The notes beneath the pieces are model-generated. The model did not search any database and had not been told where the DNA came from. It worked only from the letters and a program-made list of their open reading frames with translations. Positions 46,039-56,334 of a DNA stretch of 64,000 nucleotides are shown piece after piece. This stretch comes from Eubacteriales bacterium (GTDB lineage: Bacteria; Bacillota; Clostridia; Acetivibrionales; JANLFN01), in contig JANLFN010000009.1 of assembly GCA_024655885.1 (NCBI GenBank), positions 57,333-121,332 of the forward strand. Direction: 5' to 3'. Position numbers and translations under genes: made by a program. Within the stretch, counting starts at the first letter, position 1. Each line of letters starts with the position of its first letter.

Positions 46039-46059
46039 TCAAACGCCAACCTCCTTTAA

Positions 46060-46431
46060 CTATTTCTTTCTTTGAACTCCAACAGTCTTCTTGGGGCCTT
46101 TCCTTGTCCTGGCGTTGGTCTTGGTCCTCTGTCCCCTTACGGGAAGACCCATCCTGTGCCTTCTACCCCTATAGCAGCCGATTTCAATCAACCTTTTAAT
46201 GTTTAAGGCGATTTCTCTTCTCAAATCACCCTCAACCTTGTATTCCTTGTCTATGGTTTCTCTGAGCCTGCTGATCTCGTCATCCGTTAAATCCCTCACT
46301 CTTGTGTCCGGATTTATACCGGTTTTTTTCAATATTTCATTCGCCTTCGGCCTTCCTATTCCAAAAATGTAGGTTAACCCAATTTCCACCCTTTTTTCTC
46401 TAGGCAAATCCACTCCGGCAATACGCGCCAT
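46060..46431 (-). CDS. rpsM: ribosomal protein S13
   Basis: 123 aa: [36 protein letters not shown] and [20 protein letters not shown] identify S13. ATG 46431 follows GGAGGTGTTAAGAG; the longer frame to 46482 runs into repeat DNA and is dropped. Contacts P-site tRNA and the inter-subunit bridge. Confidence 0.98.
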   Translation of the reverse strand: MARIAGVDLPREKRVEIGLTYIFGIGRPKANEILKKTGINPDTRVRDLTDDEISRLRETIDKEYKVEGDLRREIALNIKRLIEIGCYRGRRHRMGLPVRGQRTKTNARTRKGPKKTVGVQRKK

Positions 46432-46448
46432 TTCTCTTAACACCTCCA

Positions 46449-46780
46449 AATTAATTGACAATTTACAATTGACAATGGACAATCAAAACCTAATGCTTAT
46501 GAAAACCCTAACATTTCAATTCATCAACTAATCACGCCAATTTATTGCGCCGGCCATTCCAGCATCTATAAATAATCATTCAGGGAACATGATATTCAAT
46601 CATGCAGCCGCTTCCCTGATGTAATTTGAATTTGGCAATGTACAATGAACAATTGAATCGGTTTATTCAGTACCCGAATACCGTAAGCACACAGGAACAG
46701 CCACAAATAACCCCTCGACAATTACGCTCAAACACCTTTCAGCTTTTAATTGTCCATTATTAATTGTCCATTGTCCGTTG
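46449..46780. repeat. MITE-like 332-bp element between rpmJ and rpsM
   Basis: The left end (46449-46484) has the repeated unit AATTGACAAT/ACAATGGACAAT and the right end (46744-46780) has its reverse complement (AATTGTCCATT repeated), so the segment has inverted terminal repeats of about 35 bp built from a heptad-like motif. A third copy (GGCAATGTACAATGAACAAT) is at about 46633-46652. There is no coding frame inside. It looks like a short mobile or expanded repeat placed in the ribosomal operon spacer. Confidence 0.5.
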
Positions 46781-46784
46781 ATTT

Positions 46785-46904
46785 CTATCCCTGCTTTTGT
46801 TTATGCTTTGGATTTTCACAAATCACCATGACTCTGCCTTTTCTTTTGATAATCTTACATTTTTCGCAAATGGTTTTTACTGACGGTTTAACCTTCACTT
46901 TCAT
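46785..46904 (-). CDS. rpmJ: ribosomal protein L36
   Basis: 39 aa: [20 protein letters not shown] followed by a [16 protein letters not shown] region. The Cys/His set (ICEKC and CENPKH) binds zinc as in the C+ form. Two residues longer than the 37-aa norm at the C-terminus. Located after infA as usual. Confidence 0.95.
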
Positions 46905-46917
46905 AACCTCCTTCCGA

Positions 46918-47136
46918 CTACTTTGCTCTCCATGTTATTCTACCGCGGCTTAAATCGTATGGCGACAACTCCAGCGTTACTTTATCCCCCGGCAGGATCC
47001 TGATAAAATTCATTCTAAGCTTGCCTGATATATGCGCCAGTACTTTATGGCCATTTTCCAATTCAACCTGAAACATCGCATTAGGCAATGCTTCTATTAC
47101 AGTACCCTCAACTTCTATAACATCTTCCTTAGACAA
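46918..47136 (-). CDS. infA: translation initiation factor IF-1
   Basis: 72 aa, standard S1-like fold: [40 protein letters not shown] and [20 protein letters not shown]. Binds the A site of the 30S during initiation. Position between the KOW protein and rpmJ is conserved. Confidence 0.98.
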   Translation of the reverse strand: MSKEDVIEVEGTVIEALPNAMFQVELENGHKVLAHISGKLRMNFIRILPGDKVTLELSPYDLSRGRITWRAK

Positions 47137-47177
47137 AATTTAAAACCTCCTTATTTAAAGCTTAACTCATAACTCCC

Positions 47178-47465
47178 CTATACCTTTTGCACAGAATCTC
47201 TTGGATCCTCCAGGGCTTTTCGTATTTCCGAATTTGTGATTTTTTGTTTATTCTTCAATTTTTCACTTAAATACTCATTTATCTCCCCGGTAAGTTTCAG
47301 GTGCTTGATTTTTTTCTTTTTAGGTTTCTCAATTCTTCTAAGGTCTCCATCGGATAACAGTACATAGAATGCATCCACAATTTCTATGACAACAAATTTC
47401 CTACCTGCATCCCTACCTGCTTTAGAGTATACCACCTGACCCAAAGTTACTTCCAAAAAACTCAC
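47178..47465 (-). CDS. KOW-domain RNA-binding protein (L14e-like)
   Basis: 95 aa with an N-terminal KOW/SH3-like barrel (LGQVVYSKAGRDAGRKFVVI then YVLLSDGDLRRIEKPKKKK) and a basic helical tail. Such small proteins are found between map and infA in many Firmicutes and resemble eukaryotic/archaeal L14e/L6e. Function not established; probable ribosome or RNA binding. Confidence 0.85.
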   Translation of the reverse strand: MSFLEVTLGQVVYSKAGRDAGRKFVVIEIVDAFYVLLSDGDLRRIEKPKKKKIKHLKLTGEINEYLSEKLKNKQKITNSEIRKALEDPRDSVQKV

Positions 47466-47541
47466 CTCTGTAATTTAAACACCTATGCTTTCCTTGCAGC
47501 GGGTTTGATGAGTTCAAGACCGTTATTGCTTTCGGTTTAAG

Positions 47542-48300
47542 CTACGTCAGTATTATGGGTTCACCGTCCGTAATGGCAATTGTATTTTCGTAATGAGCTG
47601 ACAAACCGCCGTCTTCCGTAACCACCGTCCACATATTTTCCAGCAGCCTGACATGATAGCTCCCCTCATTCACCATAGGTTCCACAGCAAGCGTCATCCC
47701 CGGTTCCAGTCTCGGACCTCTCTGTCTTGTGCGGTAATTAGGTATTTGAGGAGGTTCATGCATTTCCCTTCCTATACCATGCCCCACATATTCACGGACA
47801 ACAGAGTATCCATTTTTTTCTACATAATCCTGTACTGCTGCGGAAATATCTACAATCCTATTCCCTTTTACAGCAAATTTTATGCCTTCATAAAAGCTCT
47901 GCTCGGTAATACTTATTAAACGCTCGGCTTTCTCAGATATAGTCCCCACAGGGTATGTCCTTGCGGCATCCGAATGGAAGCCGTTGTAATAGACTCCTAT
48001 GTCGACACTTATAATATCTCCATCTTTTAACACTTCTAAACCAGGGATCCCATGAACTACCTGATTATTGACGGAGGTACATATGCTGGCAGGATAGTCG
48101 ATGGCACCGGGATAGCCTCTATAACCTTTAAATGAAGGGATGCCTCCATTTTTTCTTATAAATTCCTCTGCAATTCTATCCAGTTCTATGGTAGTGATAC
48201 CCGGTTGAATTGCCTCTTTTATCTTGTTATGGGTGCAAGCCAGGATCTCTCCGGACTTTTTCATTATTTCAATTTCATTTTTTGACTTTATAGAAATCAT
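47542..48300 (-). CDS. map: methionine aminopeptidase, type I
   Basis: 252 aa. Metal ligands appear in DIGVYYNGFHSDAARTYPVG (Asp, Asp), GHGIGREMHEPPQIPNY (His), EPMVNEG (Glu) and YENTIAITDG (Glu). It removes the N-terminal Met after deformylation. ATG directly abuts the stop of adk. Confidence 0.97.
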   Translation of the reverse strand: MISIKSKNEIEIMKKSGEILACTHNKIKEAIQPGITTIELDRIAEEFIRKNGGIPSFKGYRGYPGAIDYPASICTSVNNQVVHGIPGLEVLKDGDIISVDIGVYYNGFHSDAARTYPVGTISEKAERLISITEQSFYEGIKFAVKGNRIVDISAAVQDYVEKNGYSVVREYVGHGIGREMHEPPQIPNYRTRQRGPRLEPGMTLAVEPMVNEGSYHVRLLENMWTVVTEDGGLSAHYENTIAITDGEPIILT

Positions 48301-48948
48301 TTACTTTACCCCTAAGGCATTAAATACATCCTGTGTGGTCGCTTCGATACCTGCCGTGCCATCCACTTTCACAACAATGCCTTGTTTTGTGTAGTAATCA
48401 ATCAAGGGCTCCGTCTGATCATGGTATGTCTTTAACCTTTTTATAACAGTTTCTTCCTTATCGTCATCCCTCTGGACAACTTCACTGCCACACCCGTCAC
48501 ACAGATTGCCTTTCTTTGGAGGATTGTTTTCGGTATGATAAGTCATACCGCATTTAGGGCATACTCTCCTGCCCGACATTCTTTTTATAATTTCTTCATC
48601 AGGCACATGGATGTTCAGTGCAATATCCAGCTTAATACCCATCTCCTTCAAGGCGTTATCCAGATATTCCGCCTGGGGTATGGTCCTGGGAAATCCGTCC
48701 AGAATAAAGCCGTTCTTGCAGTCCTCCTGCTGCAGCCTGTCTTTGACTATGTCAATGGTCAACTCATCAGGAACCAGCAGGCCTTTATCCATATACTCCT
48801 TTGCTTTTTTCCCCAGTTCGGTCCCGTTTTTGATATTGCTTCTAAATATATCTCCTGTAGAAATATGCGGTATCTTCAGTCTCTGGGAAATTACAACCGC
48901 CTGTGTTCCTTTCCCCGACCCGGGAGCCCCCAACAATATAATCCTCAT
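48301..48948 (-). CDS. adk: adenylate kinase (zinc-lid form)
   Basis: 215 aa. P-loop GAPGSGKGTQA, NMP-binding region and a lid with CPKCGMTYHTENNPP and CDGCG, four Cys that bind zinc as in Gram-positive enzymes. Makes ADP from ATP and AMP. Standard position between secY and map. Confidence 0.98.
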   Translation of the reverse strand: MRIILLGAPGSGKGTQAVVISQRLKIPHISTGDIFRSNIKNGTELGKKAKEYMDKGLLVPDELTIDIVKDRLQQEDCKNGFILDGFPRTIPQAEYLDNALKEMGIKLDIALNIHVPDEEIIKRMSGRRVCPKCGMTYHTENNPPKKGNLCDGCGSEVVQRDDDKEETVIKRLKTYHDQTEPLIDYYTKQGIVVKVDGTAGIEATTQDVFNALGVK

Positions 48949-48967
48949 AAATTTCCTCCTCCAAATC

Positions 48968-49024
48968 CTGTTTAGAGTTTAAAGTTTAACGTTGAAAACC
49001 TTAAGCCTTAACATTAAACTTAAT
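48968..49024. repeat. degenerate AGTTTAA repeats in the secY-adk spacer
   Basis: The spacer reads as near-repeats of TTTAGAGTTTAAAGTTTAAC and AACATTAAACTTAA. It holds no gene. The feature is weak but of a kind with the other repeat-filled spacers in this operon. Confidence 0.35.
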
Positions 49025-50317
49025 TTATTCAAGGAAACCTTTGTAATGCCTCATCAACATCTGCGACTCTATCTGCTTGATGGTTTCCAATGCAACACCT
49101 ACCAGGATCAGCACCGCTGTCCCTCCAAACCACAGGTTGCTTATATGGAATATAAAGTAGAATATGTTCGGGAAAATGGTTATGAGTGCCAGGAACAGAC
49201 CCCCGAACCAGGTAATCCTGTTCAGCACCTTGGCTATATAATCGGATGTAGGTTTCCCGGGCCTTATTCCCGGTATGAAACCGCCGTTCTTCTTCATGTT
49301 GTTGGCTATCTCAATAGGGTTGAATTGTATAACCGAATAGAAGAACGTAAAAAATATAATTAGCAGGCCGTTGATTATGGAATACCATATGGACTGGTTC
49401 AGGTTCTTAAAAAACATTACAATCCCATTGGTAGAATTCGGCGCCACAAATGCAATGATAGTTGAAGGAAAAGCCATAATGGACATTGCGAAAATGATGG
49501 GAATAACCCCCGCCAAATTTACTTTTATGGGCAGGTGCGTGCTCTGCCCTCCGTACATTTTCCTTCCCACCACCCTTTTCGCATATTGCACGGGGATCCT
49601 TCTTTCAGCCTGCTGTACCCAGACCACGGCTGCTATAACCGCCACAAACAGTGCCAGGATTAATATAATCGTCAAAATTCCAAAGGCTCCCGACCCTAAA
49701 GTGCCTGCATTATAGTAGTTCAATAAGGTCTGTGCACCCGCCGGTCCCCTGGAAACGATACCTGCAAAAATGATCAGGGATATCCCGTTTCCAATTCCAT
49801 ACTCGGTAATTTGTTCACCAAGCCACATGAGAAATGCGGTGCCTGCAGTAAACGTAAAGGTGATGGTAATAAAATTCAGCACATTGCTTCCACCAATGAT
49901 GGACGACCTCAACCCAAAATATAAGCCAACGGCTTGCAGAAAGCCGAGTATAACGGTACCGTACCTTGTATACTGTGCAATAATCTTCCTGCCTTCTTCT
50001 CCTTCTTTTGCAAGCTGCTCCAGTTTAGGTATGGCCACTGTCAGCAGCTGCATGATGATGGAGGAGTTGATGTAAGGGGTGATGCTCATGGCAAAAATTG
50101 TTGCGAGCTTGAAGGCACCGCCGGTAATGATATCCAGAAATCCGAACAGGCTGCCGCCGGATTCCACAAGCTTCCTGAATTCATTGGGATCCAGTCCCGG
50201 AACAGGTATATGGGAACCTATCCTGTATATTAGAAGCATTGCCACGGTAAAAAGGATTTTTTTACGCAAATCGGGTATTTTCCAGGCATTCCTAATCGTT
50301 TCAAGCATACCGCCCAT
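49025..50317 (-). CDS. secY: SecY, protein translocase channel
   Basis: 430 aa with ten membrane helices. LGIYFGLRSSIIGG-like plug region, GIGNGISLIIFAGIVSRGPA, and the C5 loop KRVVGRKMYGGQSTHLPIK are typical. It forms the general secretion channel with SecE and SecG. ATG 50317 follows AGGTGGTATAAA and lies one base after the stop of rplO. Confidence 0.98.
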   Translation of the reverse strand: MGGMLETIRNAWKIPDLRKKILFTVAMLLIYRIGSHIPVPGLDPNEFRKLVESGGSLFGFLDIITGGAFKLATIFAMSITPYINSSIIMQLLTVAIPKLEQLAKEGEEGRKIIAQYTRYGTVILGFLQAVGLYFGLRSSIIGGSNVLNFITITFTFTAGTAFLMWLGEQITEYGIGNGISLIIFAGIVSRGPAGAQTLLNYYNAGTLGSGAFGILTIILILALFVAVIAAVVWVQQAERRIPVQYAKRVVGRKMYGGQSTHLPIKVNLAGVIPIIFAMSIMAFPSTIIAFVAPNSTNGIVMFFKNLNQSIWYSIINGLLIIFFTFFYSVIQFNPIEIANNMKKNGGFIPGIRPGKPTSDYIAKVLNRITWFGGLFLALITIFPNIFYFIFHISNLWFGGTAVLILVGVALETIKQIESQMLMRHYKGFLE

Positions 50318-50318
50318 T

Positions 50319-50762
50319 TTATACCACCTCGACCTTTCCTCCCGCAGCCTCTATTTTCTCTGAAGCTGTCTTAGTAAACCTTGTGGCTTGAACCGTAAGT
50401 TTTTTAGCTAATTCTCCATTCCCTAAGATAGCAATCCCGTCATACACTTTTTTAACAAGTCCCTTTTCCTTCAATAAAGCTTCATTAACCGTTGTCCCGT
50501 CATCAAACACATTCAAATCGGAGACATTGACTTCTGCAAATACTTTCGCAAATATCTTATTGTTGAATCCCCTCTTTGGTACTCTTCTGTAGAGAGGCAT
50601 CTGTCCACCTTCAAAGCCGGGCCTTACTCCCCCGCCGGCGCGGGCATTCTGTCCCTTATGCCCTCTACCTGCTGTTTTTCCGTTTCCGGATCCGGGTCCC
50701 CTGCCTTTTCTGTTGGGCGCCTTTTTGGATCCCGGCACAGGAACTAATTCATACAGTTTCAT
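50319..50762 (-). CDS. rplO: ribosomal protein L15
   Basis: 147 aa: [40 protein letters not shown] and [22 protein letters not shown] 50762 has GGGGAGGTG upstream; the frame open to 50771 is not needed. Confidence 0.98.
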   Translation of the reverse strand: MKLYELVPVPGSKKAPNRKGRGPGSGNGKTAGRGHKGQNARAGGGVRPGFEGGQMPLYRRVPKRGFNNKIFAKVFAEVNVSDLNVFDDGTTVNEALLKEKGLVKKVYDGIAILGNGELAKKLTVQATRFTKTASEKIEAAGGKVEVV

Positions 50763-50777
50763 GATTTGCACCTCCCC

Positions 50778-50960
50778 TTATGCTTCTTCTACCGATACAA
50801 GATGACTGACTTTATTGACCATGCCTCTGATCTGAGGATTGTCGTTTTGCTCCACCGTACTGCCTATTTTCTTTAAGCCTAAGGCTTTAACGGTAGCCAC
50901 CTGCGCTTTCTTTGCCTTATTTATACTCTTGACAAGAGTTATCTTTAACTTTGCCACCAA
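50778..50960 (-). CDS. rpmD: ribosomal protein L30
   Basis: 60 aa, the short form: [40 protein letters not shown] and [14 protein letters not shown]. Lies between rpsE and rplO as in B. subtilis. Confidence 0.97.
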   Translation of the reverse strand: MVAKLKITLVKSINKAKKAQVATVKALGLKKIGSTVEQNDNPQIRGMVNKVSHLVSVEEA

Positions 50961-50969
50961 AGTTCCCTC

Positions 50970-51470
50970 CTAACCCTGTACTTCCTCTACCGTTAAACCC
51001 CGCAGCTTTGCCACCTCTTCAGCGGTTTTTAACTGGGAAAGGCCTTTAATCGTTGCATTCACCATATTCACCGGGTTATTTGAACCCAGCGATTTCGTCC
51101 TTATATCACGGACACCGGCCAATTCCAAAACCGCCCTGACAGGTCCGCCCGCAATAACACCTGTACCCTGTCCGGCCGGTTTAAGTAAAACCTTGCCTGC
51201 CCCATACTCACCAATAGCTTCATGAGGGATTGTAGTGTTCACCAGGGGGACTTTGATCAGGTTCTTCTTGGCATCTTCAATTCCCTTCCTGATGGCATCG
51301 GGAATTTCCGCAGCCTTTCCCATTCCGCTTCCCACATAGCCGTTCTCGTCGCCAACAACTACAAGGGCGCTGAACCTGAAGTTCCTGCCTCCCTTTACAA
51401 CCTTAGTTACACGTCCTATATTTACAACCTTTTCTTTTAGATCCAACGTACTCGCATCTATCCGTTGCAA
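50970..51470 (-). CDS. rpsE: ribosomal protein S5
   Basis: 166 aa: [40 protein letters not shown] and [20 protein letters not shown] are S5 signatures. Involved in mRNA helicase function and accuracy at the 30S entry. Confidence 0.98.
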   Translation of the reverse strand: MQRIDASTLDLKEKVVNIGRVTKVVKGGRNFRFSALVVVGDENGYVGSGMGKAAEIPDAIRKGIEDAKKNLIKVPLVNTTIPHEAIGEYGAGKVLLKPAGQGTGVIAGGPVRAVLELAGVRDIRTKSLGSNNPVNMVNATIKGLSQLKTAEEVAKLRGLTVEEVQG

Positions 51471-51488
51471 TTTTTTTCCCTCCTTCTA

Positions 51489-51857
51489 CTAAAATTCCAG
51501 TCCCGATTCCCTTGCAGCCTCGGCCAGTTCCTTTACTCTCCCGTGATAGATATATCCGCCTCTGTCGAATACGACTCCTTTGATTCCCTTTTCCGCCGCT
51601 TTTACCGCGATAAGTTTTCCAACCTCTTTCGCCGCTTCCTTGTTGCCGCCGAATTTGATCTTGCCCTTTAAGGCCTCATCAAGGGTTGAAGCGGCAACCA
51701 GCGTATTTCCGGTTGTATCATCGATGATCTGTGCATATATATGCTTTAGGCTTCTAAAAACATTGAGCCTGGGACGTTCCGAATTTCCTTTGACTTTTTT
51801 GCGCACCCTGGCATGTTTCCTCAGCCTGGCTTCATTTTTTACCGGCTTATTAATCAT
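51489..51857 (-). CDS. rplR: ribosomal protein L18
   Basis: 122 aa: [40 protein letters not shown] and the C-terminal [20 protein letters not shown]. Binds 5S rRNA with L5. Confidence 0.98.
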   Translation of the reverse strand: MINKPVKNEARLRKHARVRKKVKGNSERPRLNVFRSLKHIYAQIIDDTTGNTLVAASTLDEALKGKIKFGGNKEAAKEVGKLIAVKAAEKGIKGVVFDRGGYIYHGRVKELAEAARESGLEF

Positions 51858-51873
51858 TTATTTCCACTCCTTC

Positions 51874-52425
51874 CTACTTCTTACCTTTGGCGCCTGTTTT
51901 ACCTTCTTTACGCCGGATCACTTCATTTTCGTACTTAATGCCCTTTCCTTTATAAACTTCCGGTTCCCTCTTCATTCTGATCTTTGCGGCAAATTCACCA
52001 ACAGCCTGTTTGTCGATTCCCTTGACAATAATTTTGTTTGGTGCAGGGACGTCCACTGTTATGCCCGCAGGTTCTTCCATTTCCACCGGATGAGAATACC
52101 CTAAAGTAAGAACGAGTTTCTTTCCTTGTTTTGCAGCCCTGTATCCAACACCATTTATTTCGAGAGCTTTCTCAAAGCCTTTTGTAACTCCCTCCACCAT
52201 GTTGTTCAGCAGGGTCCTTGTCAATCCGTGGAGGGATTTATGCATCTTCTCCTCAGACGGTCTTTGCACCAGGATCTTACCGTCTTCCAACTTTATAATC
52301 ATATCCTTATGAAAGCATTTTGTCAAAGTTCCTTTTGTCCCTTTCACTGTCACAACGTTATTTCCTTCTATTTTAACATCCACACCCTTGGGTATGGCTA
52401 CAGGCATCTTACCTATTCTCGACAT
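51874..52425 (-). CDS. rplF: ribosomal protein L6
   Basis: 183 aa: [40 protein letters not shown] and [20 protein letters not shown]. Two related domains as expected; near the factor-binding site of the 50S. Confidence 0.98.
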   Translation of the reverse strand: MSRIGKMPVAIPKGVDVKIEGNNVVTVKGTKGTLTKCFHKDMIIKLEDGKILVQRPSEEKMHKSLHGLTRTLLNNMVEGVTKGFEKALEINGVGYRAAKQGKKLVLTLGYSHPVEMEEPAGITVDVPAPNKIIVKGIDKQAVGEFAAKIRMKREPEVYKGKGIKYENEVIRRKEGKTGAKGKK

Positions 52426-52439
52426 TCACGAACTCCTCC

Positions 52440-52622
52440 TGTTCTTAAAATTATGGACGGTATTTCCCATCCTTTTCAGAAACACTTTTTCCGGCTAACT
52501 TGGTCAACACAGGTTAACATGGCCATAGGAGCAAAGCCTTATCATTTTTCTCTTTATTCCGCTCTATCCGGGTTTACCTATGCCTGCCCACATTTACCCA
52601 GGTTTACCCTCACCAGCGGTGC
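52440..52622. repeat. degenerate TTTACC repeats in the rpsH-rplF spacer
   Basis: The 197-bp spacer ends with GGTTTACCTATGCC, CCCACATTTACCCAGG and GTTTACCCTC (52568-52612), near-tandem units of a TTTACC motif also seen in the rpsD-rpsK spacer at 45,598-45,631. This is unusually long for the compact cluster. No gene is present. Confidence 0.45.
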
Positions 52623-53021
52623 CTACCACACAAATGCCAGCACTTCTCCGCCGACTCCTTCCGCTCTGGCCTTTTTATCGGTCATTACGCCTTTGGATGT
52701 GGAAATAATGGCTATCCCCAATCCGCCCAAAACTTTGGGGATTTCGTCTTTACCGGTATAAACCCTTAAACCGGGCTTGCTTATTTTTTTCAGGCCCGTA
52801 ATGACATTTTGCTTATTTCCGGTATACTTCAAGGTAATTCTGATTATACCCTGCTTACCGTCTTCTATTTCATCCACAGCTTTTATATAACCCTCTTCCA
52901 ATAAAATCTTGGCAATGGACCTTTTCATATTGGAAGCCGGAATATTAACAGATTCATGTTTCGCAGAACAAGCATTCCTTATTCTGGTTAACATATCGGC
53001 AACAGCATCAGTTACTTGCAT
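52623..53021 (-). CDS. rpsH: ribosomal protein S8
   Basis: 132 aa: [40 protein letters not shown] and the C-terminal [20 protein letters not shown]. Binds 16S rRNA helix 21 and represses the spc operon in E. coli. Confidence 0.98.
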   Translation of the reverse strand: MQVTDAVADMLTRIRNACSAKHESVNIPASNMKRSIAKILLEEGYIKAVDEIEDGKQGIIRITLKYTGNKQNVITGLKKISKPGLRVYTGKDEIPKVLGGLGIAIISTSKGVMTDKKARAEGVGGEVLAFVW

Positions 53022-53049
53022 ACGCGTAACCCTCCTTCCAAAGATTGTA

Positions 53050-53235
53050 CTACCAACTTGCTTTTTTTACCCCGGGAATCTGGCCTTTATACGCCAGCTC
53101 CCTGAAGCATAAACGGCAAACCCCAAATTTTCTCATATAGGCATGAGGCCTTCCACACAGCTTGCACCGGTTGTATGCCCTTGTGCTGTATTTGGGTTTT
53201 CTCTGCTGTTTTAAAATCATTGCAGTTTTTGCCAC
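53050..53235 (-). CDS. rpsN: ribosomal protein S14 (zinc form)
   Basis: 61 aa, short Z-type: [20 protein letters not shown] supplies the CxxC-CxxC zinc site. [20 protein letters not shown] is the usual start. The standard position between rplE and rpsH is kept. Confidence 0.97.
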   Translation of the reverse strand: MAKTAMILKQQRKPKYSTRAYNRCKLCGRPHAYMRKFGVCRLCFRELAYKGQIPGVKKASW

Positions 53236-53249
53236 TCGCTATTCCTCCT

Positions 53250-53792
53250 TTAACTCTGGCTAAAAGGCATTCCAAGCAGTTTCAAAAGCTCTTTTGCCTC
53301 TTCGTCACTTTTTGCAGTGGTAACGAACACGATATCCATGCCTCTAACCCTGTCCACCTTGTCATACTCAATCTCAGGGAATATCAACTGCTCTTTGACT
53401 CCTAATGAGTAATTCCCTCTCCCGTCAAAAGAATTGCCGGACACTCCCCTGAAGTCTCTAACCCTTGGCAGTGCAACATTGAAAAGTTTGTCCACAAACT
53501 CGTACATTCTTTCCCCTCTGAGGGTAACCTTACACCCTATGTTCATCCCCTGCCTGACCTTGAATGCGGCTACCGATTTTTTAGCCTTGGTAACAACCGG
53601 CTTTTGCCCGGCAATCAAAGCCATGTCGCCTACGGCCGAATCCATAGCCTTGGGGTTTTCTTTAACTTCTCCGACACCCATATTTAAAACAACCTTTTCC
53701 AATTTGGGTATCTCCATTGAATTTTTATATTTAAACTTCGTCTGCATAGCAGGAGCAACTTCTTTTACATACTTCTCCTTCAACCTGGCCAT
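53250..53792 (-). CDS. rplE: ribosomal protein L5
   Basis: 180 aa: [40 protein letters not shown] and [20 protein letters not shown]. Binds 5S rRNA and P-site tRNA. Confidence 0.98.
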   Translation of the reverse strand: MARLKEKYVKEVAPAMQTKFKYKNSMEIPKLEKVVLNMGVGEVKENPKAMDSAVGDMALIAGQKPVVTKAKKSVAAFKVRQGMNIGCKVTLRGERMYEFVDKLFNVALPRVRDFRGVSGNSFDGRGNYSLGVKEQLIFPEIEYDKVDRVRGMDIVFVTTAKSDEEAKELLKLLGMPFSQS

Positions 53793-53826
53793 AAAACCTT
53801 AACCTCCTTTCAAAAAGAGTCTTTCA

Positions 53827-54177
53827 CTAATCTTTGGCTTCTCTTATTATGTCAATGGTTTCATTGCATTTCTTGCATATCCTGGACTTGGTCCCGTTAT
53901 CCAGCAATTCTTTTTTGACTTTCGTAGGTCTGCCGCATCTTTCGCAGACCAGCATAACTTTCGCGCTGTATATGGGAGCTTCCTGGTGGATGATTCCACC
54001 CTGCTGGTACCTGTTCCTCGGCTTTTTATGTTTTGTTGTCATATTCACGCCTTCAACCAGGACCATGCCCCTATCAGGTATTACTTTTAAAACCTTGCCC
54101 TTCTTTCCCCTGTCCTTGCCGGACAGCACATATACCGTATCTCCTTTTTTAACGTGCACCTTAACCTTATTCTCCAA
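53827..54177 (-). CDS. rplX: ribosomal protein L24
   Basis: 116 aa: a KOW domain ([20 protein letters not shown]), [20 protein letters not shown], and a [20 protein letters not shown] tail with CxxC and a second CKKC near the end, suggesting zinc. Assembly initiator of the 50S. Confidence 0.97.
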   Translation of the reverse strand: MENKVKVHVKKGDTVYVLSGKDRGKKGKVLKVIPDRGMVLVEGVNMTTKHKKPRNRYQQGGIIHQEAPIYSAKVMLVCERCGRPTKVKKELLDNGTKSRICKKCNETIDIIREAKD

Positions 54178-54289
54178 TTCAAGCCGCCTCCTCCCTAAAA
54201 GGAATTTCTAATTCTAATTCCGGACTCCATCCGGATTCAATTTTAAGGTAAAATTCCTTACAACTTTGTGCAGCATCCCGCTGCAGTCG

Positions 54290-54658
54290 TTACAATACTT
54301 CTGGTGCGAGGGACAAAATTTTCATATAATCCTTATCCCTTAACTCTCTGGCTACAGGCCCAAATATACGGGTACCCCTTGGGTTCTTATCTTCTTTGAT
54401 TATAACCGCGGCATTTTCATCAAACCTTATATATGAACCGTCAGGCCTTCTAAGGCCTTTCTTTGTACGTACGATAACGCATCTTACAACATCACCTTTT
54501 TTTACAACACCGCCGGGTGTTGCATTTTTAACCGAAGCAACCACTACGTCACCAATGTTCGCATATTTTCTCCAGGATCCACCCAGTACCTTTATACACA
54601 TCAGTTCCTTGGCCCCGGTATTGTCAGCTACCTTAAGCATTGTCTGCACTTGAATCAT
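54290..54658 (-). CDS. rplN: ribosomal protein L14
   Basis: 122 aa: [40 protein letters not shown] and [23 protein letters not shown] 54658 follows AAGGAGGTACC; the longer frame to 54679 is dropped. Confidence 0.98.
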   Translation of the reverse strand: MIQVQTMLKVADNTGAKELMCIKVLGGSWRKYANIGDVVVASVKNATPGGVVKKGDVVRCVIVRTKKGLRRPDGSYIRFDENAAVIIKEDKNPRGTRIFGPVARELRDKDYMKILSLAPEVL

Positions 54659-54681
54659 ACTGGTACCTCCTTTCAACAACT

Positions 54682-54939
54682 TTACTGAGCTTTTTCAATG
54701 ATTTCCACAAGTCTCCATCTTTTTTCCTTGCTTAAAGGCCGGGTTTCCATTACCTTCACCTTATCGCCGATCTTGCACTCGTTATTTTCATCATGGGCTT
54801 TCAATTTATATGTCCTTTTGATTATTTTTCCGTAAAGAGGGTGTTTTACACTGGTTTCAATAGCAACGACAATTGTCTTATCCATCTTGTCGCTGACTAC
54901 CTTTCCAACCCTGGTTTTCCTCAATGCTCTCTGTTCCAA
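54682..54939 (-). CDS. rpsQ: ribosomal protein S17
   Basis: 85 aa: [40 protein letters not shown] and [22 protein letters not shown]-fold 30S assembly protein in its usual place. Confidence 0.98.
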   Translation of the reverse strand: MEQRALRKTRVGKVVSDKMDKTIVVAIETSVKHPLYGKIIKRTYKLKAHDENNECKIGDKVKVMETRPLSKEKRWRLVEIIEKAQ

Positions 54940-55019
54940 TTCGGACTACCTCCTCCCTTGGCGCTCCGCGCCGTTTAAGGTTTAATAATGACTATCCTTC
55001 TATAAAAAGCGAAGCCGCT

Positions 55020-55220
55020 TCACTCTATTCCTTTCAATTCCCTTTCCCGCATGATTGTTTTCACCCGGGCAATGGACTTCTTTACATCCTTTAGCTTCAT
55101 CGGGTTTTCCAGCTGATTTGTGGCTAGCTGAAATCTTAACTTAAACAACTCCGATTTCAAATCCTTCAATTCCTTATCCAATTCAACCCGTGATTTTTCT
55201 CTGATCTCACTGGCTTTCAT
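55020..55220 (-). CDS. rpmC: ribosomal protein L29
   Basis: 66 aa: [40 protein letters not shown] and [16 protein letters not shown] 55220 is preceded by GGTGGTGAAGAG, and overlaps the rplP 3' end by 14 bases. Near the tunnel exit. Confidence 0.96.
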   Translation of the reverse strand: MKASEIREKSRVELDKELKDLKSELFKLRFQLATNQLENPMKLKDVKKSIARVKTIMRERELKGIE

Positions 55221-55647
55221 TCTCTTCACCACCCATTTCCTTTTCGCGGGCTACAAATTTACATTTTATAGGAAGCTTGTGCATTGCCAGCCTTAAGGCT
55301 TCTCTTGCCGTCTCTTCCGAAACGCCTGCGATTTCAAATAATATCCTTCCCGGTTTTACTACCGCCACCCAGTATTCAGGGGATCCCTTTCCGCTACCCA
55401 TACGGGTTTCGGCAGGTTTTTGCGTAACCGGCTTATCCGGGAATATTTTTATCCACACCTGGCCGCCTCTTTTTATAAACCGCGTTAAGGCAATCCTGGC
55501 CGCTTCTATCTGATTGCTTGTTATCCATGCGGGTTCCAAAGCTTGCAGCCCGTACTCTCCGTTGCAGACAGTATTTCCCCTGGTTGCAACGCCTTTCATT
55601 CTGCCCCTCTGGACCTTTCTATGCTTTACCCTTTTAGGCATTAACAT
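55207..55647 (-). CDS. rplP: ribosomal protein L16
   Basis: 146 aa: [40 protein letters not shown] and [20 protein letters not shown]. The start codon shares one base with the stop of rpsC. Lies near the A site and is needed for late 50S assembly. Confidence 0.97.
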   Translation of the reverse strand: MLMPKRVKHRKVQRGRMKGVATRGNTVCNGEYGLQALEPAWITSNQIEAARIALTRFIKRGGQVWIKIFPDKPVTQKPAETRMGSGKGSPEYWVAVVKPGRILFEIAGVSEETAREALRLAMHKLPIKCKFVAREKEMGGEENESQ

Positions 55648-56315
55648 TACTTTTCTCCTCCTTCCGTCGTTTTTTCCTTTTTAACAGCAGGAAGAACTTC
55701 ACCCTTATATATCCAAACCTTAACTCCTAATTTCCCATAAGTCGTATCCGCTTCTGCAAAGCCATAGTCGATATCCGCTCTCAAAGTCTGGAGAGGAATG
55801 GTGCCTTCATGATAGTGCTCGCGCCTGGCAATTTCGGCTCCGCCGAGACGCCCGCTCACAGAGGTTTTGATTCCTTTTGCTCCCAGCTTCATGGACCTGG
55901 ACATAGCCTGCTTCATAGCCCTCCTAAAGGAAATTCTTTTTTCCAGCTGTGAGGCGATATTTTCTGCAACCAGCTGAGCGTCCAGCTCAGGCGTTTTTAT
56001 TTCGGAGATATTGATCAGAACGCTTTTGCCGGTCAGTTTCTCCAATTCTTTCCTTAATTCCTCAATGCCGGTTCCACCCTTTCCTATGACCAGCCCGGGT
56101 TTTGCCGTATTGACATTGATCTTAATTTTATTGACGGCCCTTTCAATCTCTATCCTGGAAATCCCGGAAATATATAACTTCTTTTTTATGAATTTTCTGA
56201 TCTTCACGTCTTCAACCAGAAGTTCACTAAAGTTTTTGGCATTAGCATACCATTTCGTATCCCAATCTTTAATTATTCCAATTCTCAATCCGTGCGGATT
56301 TACCTTCTGTCCCAT
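55647..56315 (-). CDS. rpsC: ribosomal protein S3
   Basis: 222 aa: [22 protein letters not shown] domain with [20 protein letters not shown], and the C-terminal [20 protein letters not shown]. Part of the mRNA entry ring. Confidence 0.98.
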   Translation of the reverse strand: MGQKVNPHGLRIGIIKDWDTKWYANAKNFSELLVEDVKIRKFIKKKLYISGISRIEIERAVNKIKINVNTAKPGLVIGKGGTGIEELRKELEKLTGKSVLINISEIKTPELDAQLVAENIASQLEKRISFRRAMKQAMSRSMKLGAKGIKTSVSGRLGGAEIARREHYHEGTIPLQTLRADIDYGFAEADTTYGKLGVKVWIYKGEVLPAVKKEKTTEGGEK

Positions 56316-56334
56316 TCTCCAACCTCCTTTTCGC

